A stretch of 64,000 nucleotides of DNA from Roridomyces roridus (lineage: Eukaryota; Basidiomycota; Agaricomycetes; Agaricales; Mycenaceae). A program made the position numbers and the translations under genes. Shown piece by piece: positions 18,397-29,711 of the stretch. Numbering within the stretch: the first letter of the stretch is position 1; the number at the start of each line of letters is the position of its first letter. The stretch covers positions 682,001 to 746,000 of the forward strand of contig JARKIF010000015.1 in NCBI GenBank assembly GCA_029378245.1. Direction: 5' to 3'. The notes beneath the pieces were generated by a model that was given only the letters and a program-made list of their open reading frames with translations, ran no database searches and was not told where the DNA came from.

Positions 18397-19602
18397 GGTG
18401 CAAACAGATGTGGAGCTGTTTAGCGAATGACGATTGTACTCGATGTTACAAAATGTATCTGCGATCGTTTACATGGAGCAGTTGACGTCGCTCGGTCGCA
18501 CTTCCTTTTGCCATGTATGACTACCGACGGAAAATGTAAATAGTCAGCTCGTCTCAAAGCTTGAAAGCCTTGAATCACTGCAAGATGAACCGCGGAAACC
18601 AAGCCATTCGATCTGGGTACATCCCAAGGGCCAAACTTCGAGTCTCAAGCTTTGAAAATGAGGTTCCTGCCGAACTTGGGCGGCCACGCTGCTGTCAAGC
18701 CGAGGTTTGCTGGTTCGACTCGAGCCCGGGCCTTGTGATCTTCTACAACGTGCATTTCTTGTCCTCAGCAGCTTTCAACGATGTGAAAAGATGCGGTAGG
18801 CGGCATCGTAAAATACGTCGAAAAGTTAGATCGAGCCCTTGGCGATTACTGTGCGAGAAATCAGATCGCAGTGGAGTTGATTAAACCTGACGGCGGCCTG
18901 CGTACCTACCCGAGCTCATGTTTGCCGGTGACTACGGATGAGAGCAGCGGGGGATACACGCATCTTGTGGAGTTGCTGCGAAACCAACGTGGATCCGAAG
19001 TTCCTCGTTCAATTTGAGCTCGGGTCTTGACGGAACTGGTTGAGGTCGTTTCTTTTGTGCCGCCCACACCGAGCTGCGATTCACGAGACAAGTTGACAGC
19101 GTTGAGCAATGAGCCCTGGGCGTCTACCGTGAGAAAAGAGAGCAGATCAAGGGCTCCATCGATCGAATAACCTCCAGGCCCTGCATATTCAACGTGTTGT
19201 CCAGGGAATTCGAAGCGTCCATTTCATTCTACACGGCATCTAGTTCCAGGTCCTCGGAATGCACACGTCAGCTACGGGAGTCAGGAGGGTATAGGATAAT
19301 GCTCACTTTCCCCGTGTCATGCATCTGGCGAGCTCTTGACCACATCCTTGGGTACTGCTGCCTCTGTCCTCGTACACGTCACCCATCCCGACCGGTGCTG
19401 CGGGTTCGTTGCATCTCCTCGCGATTCACGAGTTAATCTGACAGAGTTGAGCCCTGGGCGTCTGTTGTGAAAAAGAAATTGTGGATCGGGGCAAAGGCGC
19501 CGAGTTCCAGTTCTTTGGAATGCACGTGTCAGCCGCGAGCAATAATAGGGTAAAACCCCGTGACTTGCTCCTGCCTCTTGTCTTCTCTTCCCCCACTTGA
19601 AT
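18397..19602. other. Intergenic and promoter region with an imperfect internal duplication
   Basis: Upstream of the IRG-like gene two blocks recur. One contains CGATTCACGAG with GAGCCCTGGGCGTCT (about 19077-19125 and 19421-19465). The other contains GTTCCAG followed by GGAATGCAC and GTCAGC (about 19232-19275 and 19502-19540). The copies are in the same order, so the promoter-proximal region appears to be an old direct duplication. No gene was recognised. Confidence 0.5.
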
Positions 19603-21057
19603 ATGGGCGCTGTCTTCTCCGCCATAGGCGAGGCGGTTTTGAGTCTGTTCGGCGCCATCCGCGCCGGCCCAGCTGGTGAAAATCCGACGCACGCCGCAAT
19701 CGAGGCAGAATCCAGAGCACAAGCTGCGCGAGAGGAGGCGGAGAGGCTGAGGCAGGAAGCTGAAGTGAGTACCCAACGAGCTCAGGCGGCGATGGAGGCG
19801 ATGGAGGCCGCTCAAGCGGAGGCGGAGCGTATCAGAGCCATCGCGGAGGAAGAGCAGCGTGAAGCGCAGCGTCGGGAACAGGAAATGCAAGAGGAGGCGC
19901 GGAAGGCGGTGGAAGCTGCTCGAGAGGAAGCCTCTCGGCAACAACAACTCGCAGAGGAGGTGAATCGCCGAGCCATGGAGTCGCAGCGTGTTGCTGAGGG
20001 GGCGGCGCGTGCGGCGGCCCAGGAAGCTCAGGCCGCACGCGAATCGGCACAGGCGGAACAAGAGGAAGGGCAGCGTCGCGAGCAGGAGATGAGGGAAGAG
20101 GCGAGGAAGGCGGTAGAGGCAGCACAGGAGGCAGCTCTACAGCAACAGCAGATTGCACAGGAGGAAAGTCGCCGGGCTATGGAGTCACTGCAGGCGGCAC
20201 AGAAGGCGGCACGCATCGCAGCGGAGGAAGCTCGTGTGGCAGTCGAAGCGAAAGAAGAGATGGCGCGGCAGCTGCGGGAAGGGATCCAACCTGTCGTGAT
20301 GCCGACCATTGCCGAATTCGACGAGGCCAAACGCCGCATCCAGTACCGCGACGGGATTTATCATTTTGCCATCGCGGGGACGGCGGGGAGTGGCAAGTCC
20401 TCGCTCATCAACGCACTTCGGGGCCTGAAGAGCAAGGATTCGGGAGCTGCAAAGACGGGCATCGTAGAGACAACACTCACCGTGGGGCGTTTCCCCGACG
20501 CCGATCCCAAGAATCCGATCGTGTGGTATGACATCCCTGGCGCGGGCACTTTCAACGTGCCGGATTGGCAGTACTTCAACGACCAAGGGCTCTACGTTTT
20601 CGACGCCCTCATCGTACTCATCGACAACCGCTTCACAAAGACGGACATTGCTATCCTTCGCAATGCGCGTCTCTTCCAGATTCCGTGCTATATTGTCCGT
20701 TCCAAGGCGGACGTACACATCCGGAACGTGATGCTTGAAATGGGATTCGACAGCGACGACGAGGACCAAGACGAGGAGACACGGGAGGATATCGAAGAAG
20801 CGGCGAGGGAGAATTTCATCGGCGGAACCCGGCTCAATGTCGCTCATAACCTCCGAGACGCCGACCTTCCTACCCAGCGTGTTTACATCGTCTCCAACTC
20901 AACGATGCTCAGCGCGACCAGAAGGAACATCACTAGAAAGGCCGCCAAGAGGATGGTGGATGAATTGGAATTTTTGCGTGATTTGTTGAAGGATGCGTTG
21001 AAGCGGAGGGGAGTGGCGGAGAAGGCGAAAGGATTGTCGAGTCTTCTGAAATTTTGA
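19603..21057 (+). CDS. IRG-like dynamin-family GTPase with N-terminal coiled coil
   Basis: A single-exon gene of 484 residues. The first ATG at 19603 gives MGAVFSAIGE, which fits an N-myristoylation signal (Gly2, Ser6). Residues about 25-225 form an Ala/Glu/Gln-rich coiled coil built from two copies of a roughly 65-residue block (REQEM.EEARKAVEAA recurs). The GTPase domain follows: P-loop GTAGSGKSS at about 259-267, G3 DIPG at about 310, and G4 as SKAD at about 367 in IVRSKAD. This pattern, with strong IVWYDIPGAGT spacing, is that of immunity-related GTPases (p47/IRG, GKS class). The C-terminal helix ends FLRDLLKDALKRRGVAEKAKGLSS. In animals such GTPases act on membranes of intracellular invaders; the fungal role is unknown. 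A relic of the same C-terminus lies at 29856-29914. Confidence 0.88.
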   Translation: MGAVFSAIGEAVLSLFGAIRAGPAGENPTHAAIEAESRAQAAREEAERLRQEAEVSTQRAQAAMEAMEAAQAEAERIRAIAEEEQREAQRREQEMQEEARKAVEAAREEASRQQQLAEEVNRRAMESQRVAEGAARAAAQEAQAARESAQAEQEEGQRREQEMREEARKAVEAAQEAALQQQQIAQEESRRAMESLQAAQKAARIAAEEARVAVEAKEEMARQLREGIQPVVMPTIAEFDEAKRRIQYRDGIYHFAIAGTAGSGKSSLINALRGLKSKDSGAAKTGIVETTLTVGRFPDADPKNPIVWYDIPGAGTFNVPDWQYFNDQGLYVFDALIVLIDNRFTKTDIAILRNARLFQIPCYIVRSKADVHIRNVMLEMGFDSDDEDQDEETREDIEEAARENFIGGTRLNVAHNLRDADLPTQRVYIVSNSTMLSATRRNITRKAAKRMVDELEFLRDLLKDALKRRGVAEKAKGLSSLLKF

Positions 21058-21660
21058 GTGGCGTTGGGTCGAGTCCTGTTGCTAGTATGCGAAGGGTTTT
21101 CTGCCTGTATGAATGATCCTTGAAATATGTGCTCTGAGGCTAGCGGAGTGTGATCGAAGAGTTGAAACTTGATTGTGGTGGTCAAGAGCAAGAGATGTTT
21201 GGTGTTGTTTCAATCTCGCTTGATCTTTACTACGTCAATGCTGACGCCGCCCTCGTCCGACGAGGCCCATCTTCCTCCGCGCCTCTAGCGTCGGACATGA
21301 TACCGTTGGTATTCTCACTGCGCACCCATACTATCCCCGTGGGTGGCATCGTTGGTTTCCCGCTGCCGGTGTCTGCTGACGCGGCCGAGGCGTCGTCGGA
21401 TTGGATGGCGGGCTTGAACGCCGTGTACCTATGGGCCTCTATGGGCGGGAGATCGGGATTTGGTGAGCGGCCAGAACAATAACCTCGCTGATTATTTGAT
21501 GCGCCGGATCACCGACTCGAAGCTCCGACGGGGAAACACAGCCTATTGCTTCCGAGCACCGCTTTGGGGCCGAGTCGCCGACACTCCACGCCCCACGCCT
21601 TTGCGTCATATAAAGCGCATTGCATTCCGCAGCTTCAATCGCTCTCTCCCTCTCACCGTC
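21058..21660. other. Intergenic
   Basis: No gene was recognised. It contains the promoter of the next gene near its right end. Confidence 0.5.
21609..21615 (+). promoter_or_regulatory. TATA box of the small TM-protein gene
   Basis: TATAAAG lies 52 nt upstream of the ATG at 21661. Confidence 0.6.
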
Positions 21661-22358
21661 ATGTCCACGAAAACTCTCGCCCTCACCCTGGCACTTGCCC
21701 TCTCGATAACGCCCACTTATGCCTTCAACAACAATACCAACCATCGCAGCACGGCGTCCCGCATCATAGGCGCGGTCATCGGTGCGTCCTGCTCACATCT
21801 TTCGTCAACGACAAACGCTGACTAGAGCCTCTTCAGCCGTCGTAGTATTTCTAATCCTCATGTGCTTCCTCTTCTTCGCACGCAGACGACGTATGCGCAC
21901 CGGCTCTTACAACTCTGGAGGCATCCTCGCTGGTCCTGGCGGGGGTGGAGTGGGCGCAGGCGTGAAGCCCTCTCGTTTTGGAAACTTTGGCGGTGGGGGA
22001 TACACTCCTTGGAGTAGTGCACCCAACCCGAATCAGGGCGCTTACACGAATAACAACGTTAACCAACAAGCCTCGGAGTACCCACCCACTACCAGCGCGG
22101 AGCCTGTCCCACCGCCGTACACTAAGCAGGAGCAACAGTTCGCTCCGGTGAGTTATATTCCAAGCTCTTCCGTCCTATTTGCGTGACTCACTTGTCGATA
22201 GCCCCCTGGTCCGCCGCCTCAGGCTCATGTCAATGTGCGTCCCCTTCCATCTCCACTACTTTAAATTTCCCGTATGACTGACGCTGGCTTTCTGTCTGTA
22301 GGGTGGAAACGACGGCCAAAACAATAACTTTGTTGGCGGATTCCGGCAGCAGTACTAG
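21661..22358 (+). CDS. Small secreted/single-pass membrane protein, Gly/Pro-rich tail
   Basis: Exon 1 encodes a signal peptide (MSTKTLALTLALALSITPTY, cleavage near YAF). The intron 21782-21836 joins VI to AVVVFLILMCFLFFA, one transmembrane helix followed by the stop-transfer RRRRMRT. The tail is rich in Gly, Asn and Pro, with FGGGGYTPWSS and a PPPYTKQEQQ stretch (a PPxY motif that could bind WW-domain ubiquitin ligases). Two small introns follow, giving PPGPPPQAHVN and a last exon ending GGFRQQY with TAG at 22356-22358. This organisation is seen in many basidiomycete plasma-membrane proteins of unknown function. The exon structure is well supported by splice signals; function is not assigned. 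Confidence 0.75.
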
Positions 22359-23870
22359 TCCTACTCGCCGTTCGTCCTGGACCTCTCATGATGTATCAAT
22401 GCTCCCAGTTGTACCCATAAGATCTGTATTCCAATAATACTGCACATATACACGTTCTAGCTCAACTTCAATACCGAGAAACTCTGGGCTCTGCTGCGGG
22501 CTGCTTTTAAGGTTCATACATGTGCGCCGGCCAAGTTCTCTCCGGAGACTGCGGGGTACACGGATCTTAGACCAGGAATCAGCCTTGACACAGCTGCGAG
22601 AGGCTTCAACAGAGTAAGGTTTAAACGAGATCGAGATGGCTCTTGAACCTTTCTTGCTCACAAAGCCGCCTCTGTTCTCGGATGTGGCGCCCTGGACCAT
22701 GATACGCCAGCGCTAGATTGTTCGAATTCACCGAATGTTGATTCCAGTTGCCTCGAAGTTTTCTAATTTTACGAACAGCTCCGATATCGACGCATTTATT
22801 CTACAGTCGGACAGAAAACGGTCAAAACCTACGCCCGAACTTGAAATGGCATGATTACGGCTGAGATTTCAGAGGTACCAGCTCGAGCGCCCTGCGCCGA
22901 CACTTAGCGGTACTGAGCTGACATCTGAGGGTCCTTCAGGATTCTTGGCCCATCACTTCCGAGAATTAGAGTTCTCAACCAACCAAGTATTCTGCCTGTC
23001 AGCCTTAGAGACTCCGATTGATGAGGCGAGAGACCAAGGTAGACTTGACCCAGTGGAACCGTCCGCGATCCGATAGAGCGGTGCTTTCCGATTTCTCTCC
23101 GCCCGGATTGCAGTCCTCAGCGAGAGATACGGGCGTTGAGCCAAATATTCATCTGCGAGCTCAAGAGCCAGGGCAGCTTATTCAAAGGCACTATTACATG
23201 CGACGATATGTAAAAATGTGTCAAGTTCTCCAGCTCTCCGTCGCGGAACTTCTGCATCTGGGACCGCATGTGGACATCCGAATTTCCTCTGTCGCGAGAC
23301 CGCCGCATTCCCTCGGCGGAATCTACAACCACCATTTCGTCTCAAGCTGCTCCCCGACGTTCAACGTCCAACCGTGAATGTTCTTTGCATCAACGGGCCG
23401 GATGCATTTGCCAACTCGACATGATTCAACATGAATCACAAGCGCCGCGCCTTCGGGCATGTTCACGTGAGACCGAGCCTGGCCGCCCCGTGCCGAAATG
23501 TGTCCAACATTCATTGTGCCACGGCCGCAGGCGGAGGCTGAATCCTCCGATTTGGGATCACGGCGTCAGCCGTCGCATCTGATGCTGATGCTGATGCGGC
23601 TCGACCTCGCCATCGGTTCAAGGTACTGGTTTCGTTTGCGTTCAGTTTACGGACTGAGGTGCCCGCGGCCTCACTGCGTCTGACTTGTATGCATGTGTGC
23701 CAGTCGTTCCGCGAGACGACGTATCATTTGGAAATGTCCAACACTGGACTCTTCTATCGCAGGCAGCGCTACGGAGATGTCGGGGACCTGGGAGGGATCT
23801 AGTTTGGGTGGGGCTGCTCGTGTGCACACTGGATGGACCAGGGTGCTGCATACGAGCGCTACTCGCCTTT
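22359..23870. other. Intergenic, about 1.5 kb
   Basis: No supported gene. Open frames here lack family motifs and splice-compatible extensions. The right end is the promoter of the next gene. Confidence 0.5.
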
Positions 23871-23894
23871 CTGGCGTCTAAGGGTGGTATATAA
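23871..23894 (+). promoter_or_regulatory. Shared promoter module: CTGGCGTCTAAG + TATA
   Basis: CTGGCGTCTAAG (23871-23882) is followed after five bases by TATATAA (23888-23894), 71 nt before the ATG at 23959. The same 12-mer, at the same distance from a TATATA box, precedes the paralogous gene at 35847. Confidence 0.7.
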
Positions 23895-23958
23895 CGTGGG
23901 CTGTCGACTGGGACTCTCCATCAACCTCCAACCAGCCTCACAATCTTCAATCTAACCA

Positions 23959-24620
23959 ATGTCTCAAGCAACTTTCCACCCAATTCGTCTGTCCGCTCAG
24001 GTCCATTCAGTCTCGGACGCTGTCGACGCTTTGCAAAGGTTTCTGTACCGCGTTCAACCCACTTAAACTCAACTGACTGAAAATCATCCAGGACGTTGGG
24101 AGCCCAGAGGCCTACACCCCCTGTTGTTGAATGCTTCCAGAAACTCCGGGCAGAGCTTGCGGCGCTGCGCGCTGCCGTTGGTGTAAGCACCCCTCTCATA
24201 CGCGGCTATCCTTTATTTGACTCTCCTCTCAGCTCGACATCGACAACACTTTTGCAGACGCCCCGCCAGGTGTGTCTAAGTGTCGTGTCCGACTCAGCGT
24301 GATTACTTGAACCATAACGCAGTTGTCAACCACTTGTCGCGAACCGCCGTTGCCACCCTCTGGGACGATGTCCCTCTCCAGATGCTGGCTGACGCACACC
24401 GCAGGAACGCCGAGGCGCTCGCAAAGTTCGGAAACAGCGACGATCAGGTGTACATCGAGTGCCAGAAATACCTCTTGTTGCATCCTACCAAGAACGGGGA
24501 TGAATTCGTGAGTTCCCAATTGAACAAACATGGTTTCCGGGCCCGGAGGTTGATCTTATTGTCCAGAACAGGATGTCGAAGAGAACTGTTATGCTCGCGC
24601 ACAAGCTTGCACGCGGTTGA
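23959..24620 (+). CDS. Small five-exon protein of unknown family, copy 1
   Basis: Exons splice to a protein of about 140 residues. Exon 1 is MSQATFHPIRLSAQVHSVSD with DALQR. Exon 2 gives TLGAQRPTPPVVECFQKLRA with ELAALRAAVG. Exon 3 is short (LDIDNTFADAPP). Exon 4 gives NHLSRTAVATLWDDVPLQML, then ADAHRRNAEAL and DDQVYIECQKYLLLHPTKNG with DEF. Exon 5 gives NRMSKRTVMLAHKLARG and a stop at 24618-24620. All introns have GT-AG ends and the final donor is GTGAGT. The copy at 35847 has the same five exons, the same intron positions and clear protein similarity. It is predicted helical, with no signal peptide or transmembrane segment. I do not recognise the family. Confidence 0.75.
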
Positions 24621-25316
24621 AGGGTTTTGATGGCGATTTTGGAGTTTCGATAGACGGTGATGGGCATCAATGTTGGCGCGGGCCGCCGTGCGACTGGATC
24701 GCAGAGTGGTGGGCGGTTGATATTGCAATGGGTTGGGGTATCAAAATATAACATGAGTGCCTGCCCGATCCTGGAGCTTTGATGGGCATGGATCAGTGAT
24801 TGCCCTTGCTGTGCCCACATGGCGATCATGCCCGAGTGATCCGACAGTGGCTGACCGGGCTCAAGAGCTTGCCCAAAAGATCCTCAAATTTGGAGTCTGG
24901 TTCACAAACCGGATTACAACACGGTCTGTAATCCCTGGTCGCATTATAAACCTCGCGGCCGGATACAACCGTCGTACTCCAACGTATGTCCTGATCAGCG
25001 TGATGCGCCCCAACAGGTGGCTGAGCCAACCATTCAGGGATTCCGGGCACCACAATCCCCGGGTGTTTTTTGACCTAAGATCGTTTTGTCGAACGAGATG
25101 GCGAACAGAGTTGCCGTCTTGGCTATCTCGCTTGGACGCGGTTGAAATATTTTGATGGTCTGATTGGCATGAAAGTTCTTGACGAAGAAAAGAAGCTGAA
25201 CTTGAAGAAGCTGGAATATAATCACTTCTACTGTTGGAATCGACCAACAATCCCCCAGCGCAGTGGAGTACGCAAGACAAGATATTTATACATACGTTTA
25301 ACCGCGTCACACAACT
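24621..25316. other. Intergenic, holding a relic of the small five-exon family
   Basis: Apart from the exon relic at 25091-25145 described separately, no gene was recognised. Confidence 0.5.
25091..25145 (+). pseudogene. Relic of the last exon of the small five-exon family
   Basis: Read in the same frame this encodes NEMANRVAVLAISLGRG and a stop, aligned with NRMSKRTVMLAHKLARG of the neighbouring gene. The shared bases continue past the stop: CGCGGTTGAA, then TTTTGATGG. No upstream exons of the family are present, so this is a 3' fragment left by an old duplication. Confidence 0.55.
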
Positions 25317-27366
25317 TCAGAAGGAATACATCCCCTCTAGAGCACCCGCCAGGGCGGTCAACCGTTCTTTCCCTTCCTTCGGCGAAATATACCCGTCCTC
25401 GGCGACGATCTTGCGCAGCATGGTGTCGAACACTGTGTCTTGCATGCGAAACATCAACACTTTCGGAGGCTGGTGGGCACCAAATTTGAACAAATGCACC
25501 TGCATCCTCCCACCGCTCTGTTGCGCGCGTCGACATTGGATCCGAAACTCCAGTTCCTCCTCGTACGATACATCAGCATAGGTGCTGAGCCTCGCAATCG
25601 CCGGCCTAACTCCCAAATAGTCGAGATAAACGACAGATAGGAGCTCCGGGCATTGAATCGCCTCCCCAAGCAATTGAATTGAAATACTCCTTCGCAATCG
25701 TTGGAAGTCGATGCCAGCCAGTATATGGGCGAACCCCCGATCTCGTCGACGCGGGAAATATGGGTCTATGAGGTATATTCACGCCACAATTGAGATGCAG
25801 GAGCACACAACCTACCGGGTAGAACGGATCGAAAATCTGCACAAATCTCCCGATGAGCCGCTTCCCAGTCGGCCCTCTGGCAGTCGCGAGAGCAATAGGT
25901 TGCGTGCGCGCATCCAGAACAACGGCGGAATTTCTGACGAGAATCTATTCGCCCACACTATACAAGCACTGAATTCGGGGGCAATATGAACGGTCATTGT
26001 ATACTCACCAGCATATTGTCGCAAGCCTGGGAGAATGGACGTCCTGAAGTTTCCCACCACTCCAACGCCGCAATACGTTGCTTCGCCAAGGTGGCAAATG
26101 GAGTCCACTGTTTAGCAAATGCCGGTATCCCGTAGTCTTGGGTCGTCCGAGTCGCTATCAGCTTCTCTGCATCGGGGAGGAGAAACTTCATTTGAGCGAC
26201 AACGTCGTAGAACACGAGGGCCCGGGGCAAAACTTCCCACAGCAACCGTTCAAAGTTAGGCAAGAATTCCGGCTCAACTTGCATTGGGCCGATGTAATCG
26301 ACACTGCACTGGGAAATGAATTGCAGTAGACCGTTCTCTAAAGCTTCACTGATCCAGGCAGAACGTGGGTGAGCCCTGAGAAAGTAGACAAGTGCAGCAG
26401 TGGAACGAGCAGTGGAGCATTCCTGCAGGTATGAGGGGTGGGTTTGCAGCTTGCGCATTGCCGAGACGAGTGAGCGAACCATACCGTGCTCCAGAAGTGT
26501 GGGAAGCAGGTATCGCGGCAGTGTAGACAGGAACACGACACCGATATCGAGGAATCTAGATATATCCTCGCTGTCCGCGGCTTGGTTGATGTGCTCAATC
26601 AACAAAGCTGCGAGATGGTCGTCACTACCGCCCACACCATCGATTATTTGCTCGAGACTCCCGGGCTGGGTGGTTTCGGGAGTAAGCATGGCCAACGCCT
26701 CGGACTGCATACAGAGCTTGTTATGCTTGTTATGCGGCAGGGAGAAGTGCTCGTGAACATACTCGCCCCACGTTGCTGCGATGATTGTCCGCAGACCGGG
26801 CCTGGCGTAGATCGCGGCGAAGGTATCGGCATGATCCGTAAAGGAAAGTATCAAAAAGGACATGACCCATCGAGTTCGATCTCTTCGAACGCGGGCAGAT
26901 TCGGGAAGAGCCCACGGTACGTATGGAGGAACTCCAGCCAAGGGCAAACACGAGGCCACAGATCCGGTGCAGCGGCCGTGGGCTTCAGTTCTTTAATTGG
27001 CCTTATGAGGTCACTGAGCGTTAACACGACACCGTTGACACGAGCGACGATATAGTCCGGGATCGCCGCCGAGTCCAGGTCAGCCACGGATGGGATCGAA
27101 GCTGGATCAAGATGTCGGTAAAGAATGGGGAAAAGCATTGCGCGTTCGTTCTGTGTAAGGTTGAGGGAGCCTTCCTCCTCGTCGCAGAGTTTGATGAGTC
27201 CTGAAAAGATCTTGTGGCGACCCAGCTGCCGCTGCCTTCGCCGTCGACTGTGTGACGAGCAAAGTCAAAGGCCTACGTGCTTGGGAGGGAATATGAGACC
27301 TACGCGGAGTCCAGGCCTCCACTTGGAGCTATCTCGGAGACGCAGCAATGGGTGGATGGTGGTCAT
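25317..27366 (-). pseudogene. MYND zinc-finger protein, copy 1 (frame broken twice)
   Basis: Exon 1 starts at the ATG 27366 (MTTIHPLLRL with SSKWRPGLR) and splices to STAKAAAAGSPQDLFR. A helical region follows (LFPILYRHLDPASIPSVADL, then HLAALLIEHINQAADSEDIS). It leads into ACDNML, spliced to CGRIDSRQKFRRCSGC and YCSRDCQRADWEAAHREICA, the MYND-type zinc finger with its C..C, CxxC, CxxxC and HxxxC ligands. The C-terminal domain has ISIQLLGEAIQCPELLSVVY and ends GALEGMYSF at 25317. MYND fingers bind proline-rich partner proteins. Compared with the intact-looking parts of copy 2, one extra base near 27200 and one missing base near 26870 shift the frame. Translation from an internal ATG at 27138 would still hit the second break. 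Pseudogene or sequence error. Confidence 0.75.
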
Positions 27367-27695
27367 GAAGAAAGAGGCGAAAAGAAGCTGATGGCTGAGA
27401 TAAGCCAGTCGCTGAGACAATGCCAAACAACTCGCTGACTCATCCACTTTGACAGCGCACTCAGAGCACCGTTAGAGAGTTAGAGATACAGTTTCCTGGA
27501 GAAGCGCTTATGGGTGGTTCGGCGGAATGTGCGTTGAGCGTGAGTCGGCGGATGATCACAGATTCGCATTAATATTATTAGATGTACAAGTGCTTTTTGC
27601 GGAGGGGGCCGGAGGCAATCGCAGCACCGTCCTCCACTGATTTTCAGTCAGCATTGGTAAGAAAAGACATCGATTGGGCCACATGTACAATAGAT

Positions 27696-29711
27696 TCAGA
27701 ACGAATAAATCCCCTTTAGACCTTCCGGCAGCGCGGCCAGCTCCGGCGAACTATTACCGTCCTGCGTGTCTGAAGATGCATCTTTGCGGAATAGCAACAC
27801 CTTCGGATGCTGTCGGTCTGATGCAAACTCCAACAGATGCATCTGCAACCGCCCACCGCTCTGTTGTACACGTCGCCATTGAATCCACATCTCCGGATGA
27901 TCCTCAGCCGACAGTTGAGCCCAAGTGCTGAGCCTGGCACTCGCAGGCCCCGCTCCCAAATAGTCGAGAAAAACCACAGATTGGGTCTCCGGGGATTCAA
28001 CCGCATTTTTAAGCAATTGGGTTGAAATGCCACCCCTCAGTCGTTGAAAGTCGGCTTGAGCCAGAGCATGAAGGAAACCGCGCTCCCGTCGATGTGGGAA
28101 GTCGAAGTCTATGTATGAGAGTTATGTATGTGCAAGCATCGAGACGAGAAACCACAGAACGTCGTACCCGGAGGAATGGATCGAAACTCCGCACAAATAT
28201 CCCGATGCACGGCTTCCCAGTCGGCGCTCTGGCAGTCACGAGAGCAATACGTTGCGTGCTTGCATGCGGAACAACAGCGGAACTTTTGGCGAGAATCTAT
28301 CTTGCCACACTATACAAGGACTGAATTTGGCGGAAATCATCATGAACGGGATTGTACTCACAAGCATATTGTCACAAGCTTGGGGGAATGGGCGTCCTTT
28401 AGCCTCCCACGCGTCCAACGCCGTAACACGTTCCTTCGCCAACGCAGCAAATGGGATCCACTCGTTAACGAATGCGGAATTGGAAAAATCTTGACTCGCT
28501 CCTACGAGCCTCTCGAGATCAGGAAGGAGAAGTTTTAATTGACCGACGACGTCATAAAAGACAAGTGCCCGAGGCAACACCTCCCGTAGCAGCTGTTCCA
28601 AGCAACGCAGGATTCCCGAGTCTATTTCAACTGCACAGATGGAATCGATGCTGCACTGGACAATGAACTGCAGGGAGACCAGCCTCAAGAGCTTCACGGA
28701 GCCAGGTTGACCCGGGGTGAACCTTCAGAAAGTGTGCGAGTAGAGCACTGCAACGATAAGCTGACGAGAATTCTTGCAGGTATGAGGGGCGGGTTTGCAG
28801 CCTGCGGACTGCTGTGACCAGTGTGCGAACAATACCACGCTGGAGGAGGGCGGGAAGTAGGCAATCGGGCTTCCGAGCTATGAAGACGGCGGATATATCG
28901 AGGAATTCAAACAGATTATCGTCATCCAAGACTTGACTGATGTGCTCGACGACCAAAGCTGCGAGTTGATCGTAACCACCCACACCCGCGATGATCTCCT
29001 CGAGATGGCCAGGCTCGGTGATTTCGTGAGTCAGGACGGACAGCATCTCGGACTGCATCCGGAGCTTCGTATGGAGTTTGACACGGTACAACGGGTCGTG
29101 GACGATCTCGCCCCATGCTGATGCGATGAGTGTGCGCATACCGGAGGTGGCGTAGATCACCGCGGATGTATTGGGATGATCCATGAAGAACAGTGTGAGG
29201 TAGGCGATGACCCATGGTAGTTGGATCTCGTTGAACGCAGGAAGATTTGGGAAGAGGACGCGGTACGTATGAAGGAACTCGAGCCAAGGGTGAACGCGAG
29301 CCCAAAGATCCGGTGCAGCCGCCTTGGGCTTCAGATCTCGGTCTTGGATTTGCCCTATCAAGCCACCGAGCGTTAGCACGGGGCCGTTGACACGAGCGAC
29401 CACGTCGTCCACCACCGCCGCAAGGTCCAGGTCAGCCACGGATGGGATTGAAGATGGATCAAGATGTCGGTAAAGAATGGGGGTAAGCATGACGCGTTCA
29501 TTCTGTGGAAGGCGCCGGGTCCCTGACTCGTAGCTGAATTTGATGAGTCTGAAGAGATCCGGTGTCGACCCAGCTGCCGCTGCCTTTGCCGTCGACTGTG
29601 GTGAACAGAGTACTTAGTCGGGAGGGATCGTCAACCAAGGGAACTCACACGGAGTGCGGGGCGCCACTTTGAGCTCTCACAGAGACGCAGCAATGGGTGG
29701 ATGGTGGTCAT
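27696..29711 (-). CDS. MYND zinc-finger protein, copy 2 (one frame break)
   Basis: This tandem paralog lies directly upstream of copy 1 in the same orientation and has the same exon plan. The first exon is MTTIHPLLRLCESSKWRPAL, then STAKAAAAGSTPDLFRLIKF. The body has YRHLDPSSIPSVADLDLAAV and QLAALVVEHISQVLDDDNLF. The MYND finger assembles as CDNML + CGKIDSRQKFRCCSACKHA + TYCSRDCQSADWEAVHRDIC. The C-terminus resembles copy 1 (FQRLRGGISTQLLKNAVESP) and ends PEGLKGIYSF. A run of three C on the coding strand (forward 28673-28675) appears to hold one extra base: the frame passes from REALEAGL into a wrong frame, while LQFIVQCSIDS continues in the next. Family identification is firm; whether the gene is functional depends on that base. 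Confidence 0.75.

Noticed and set aside
18705..18735. GGTTCGACTCGAGCCC as a tRNA B-box
   Set aside because: No A box or cloverleaf could be built around it.
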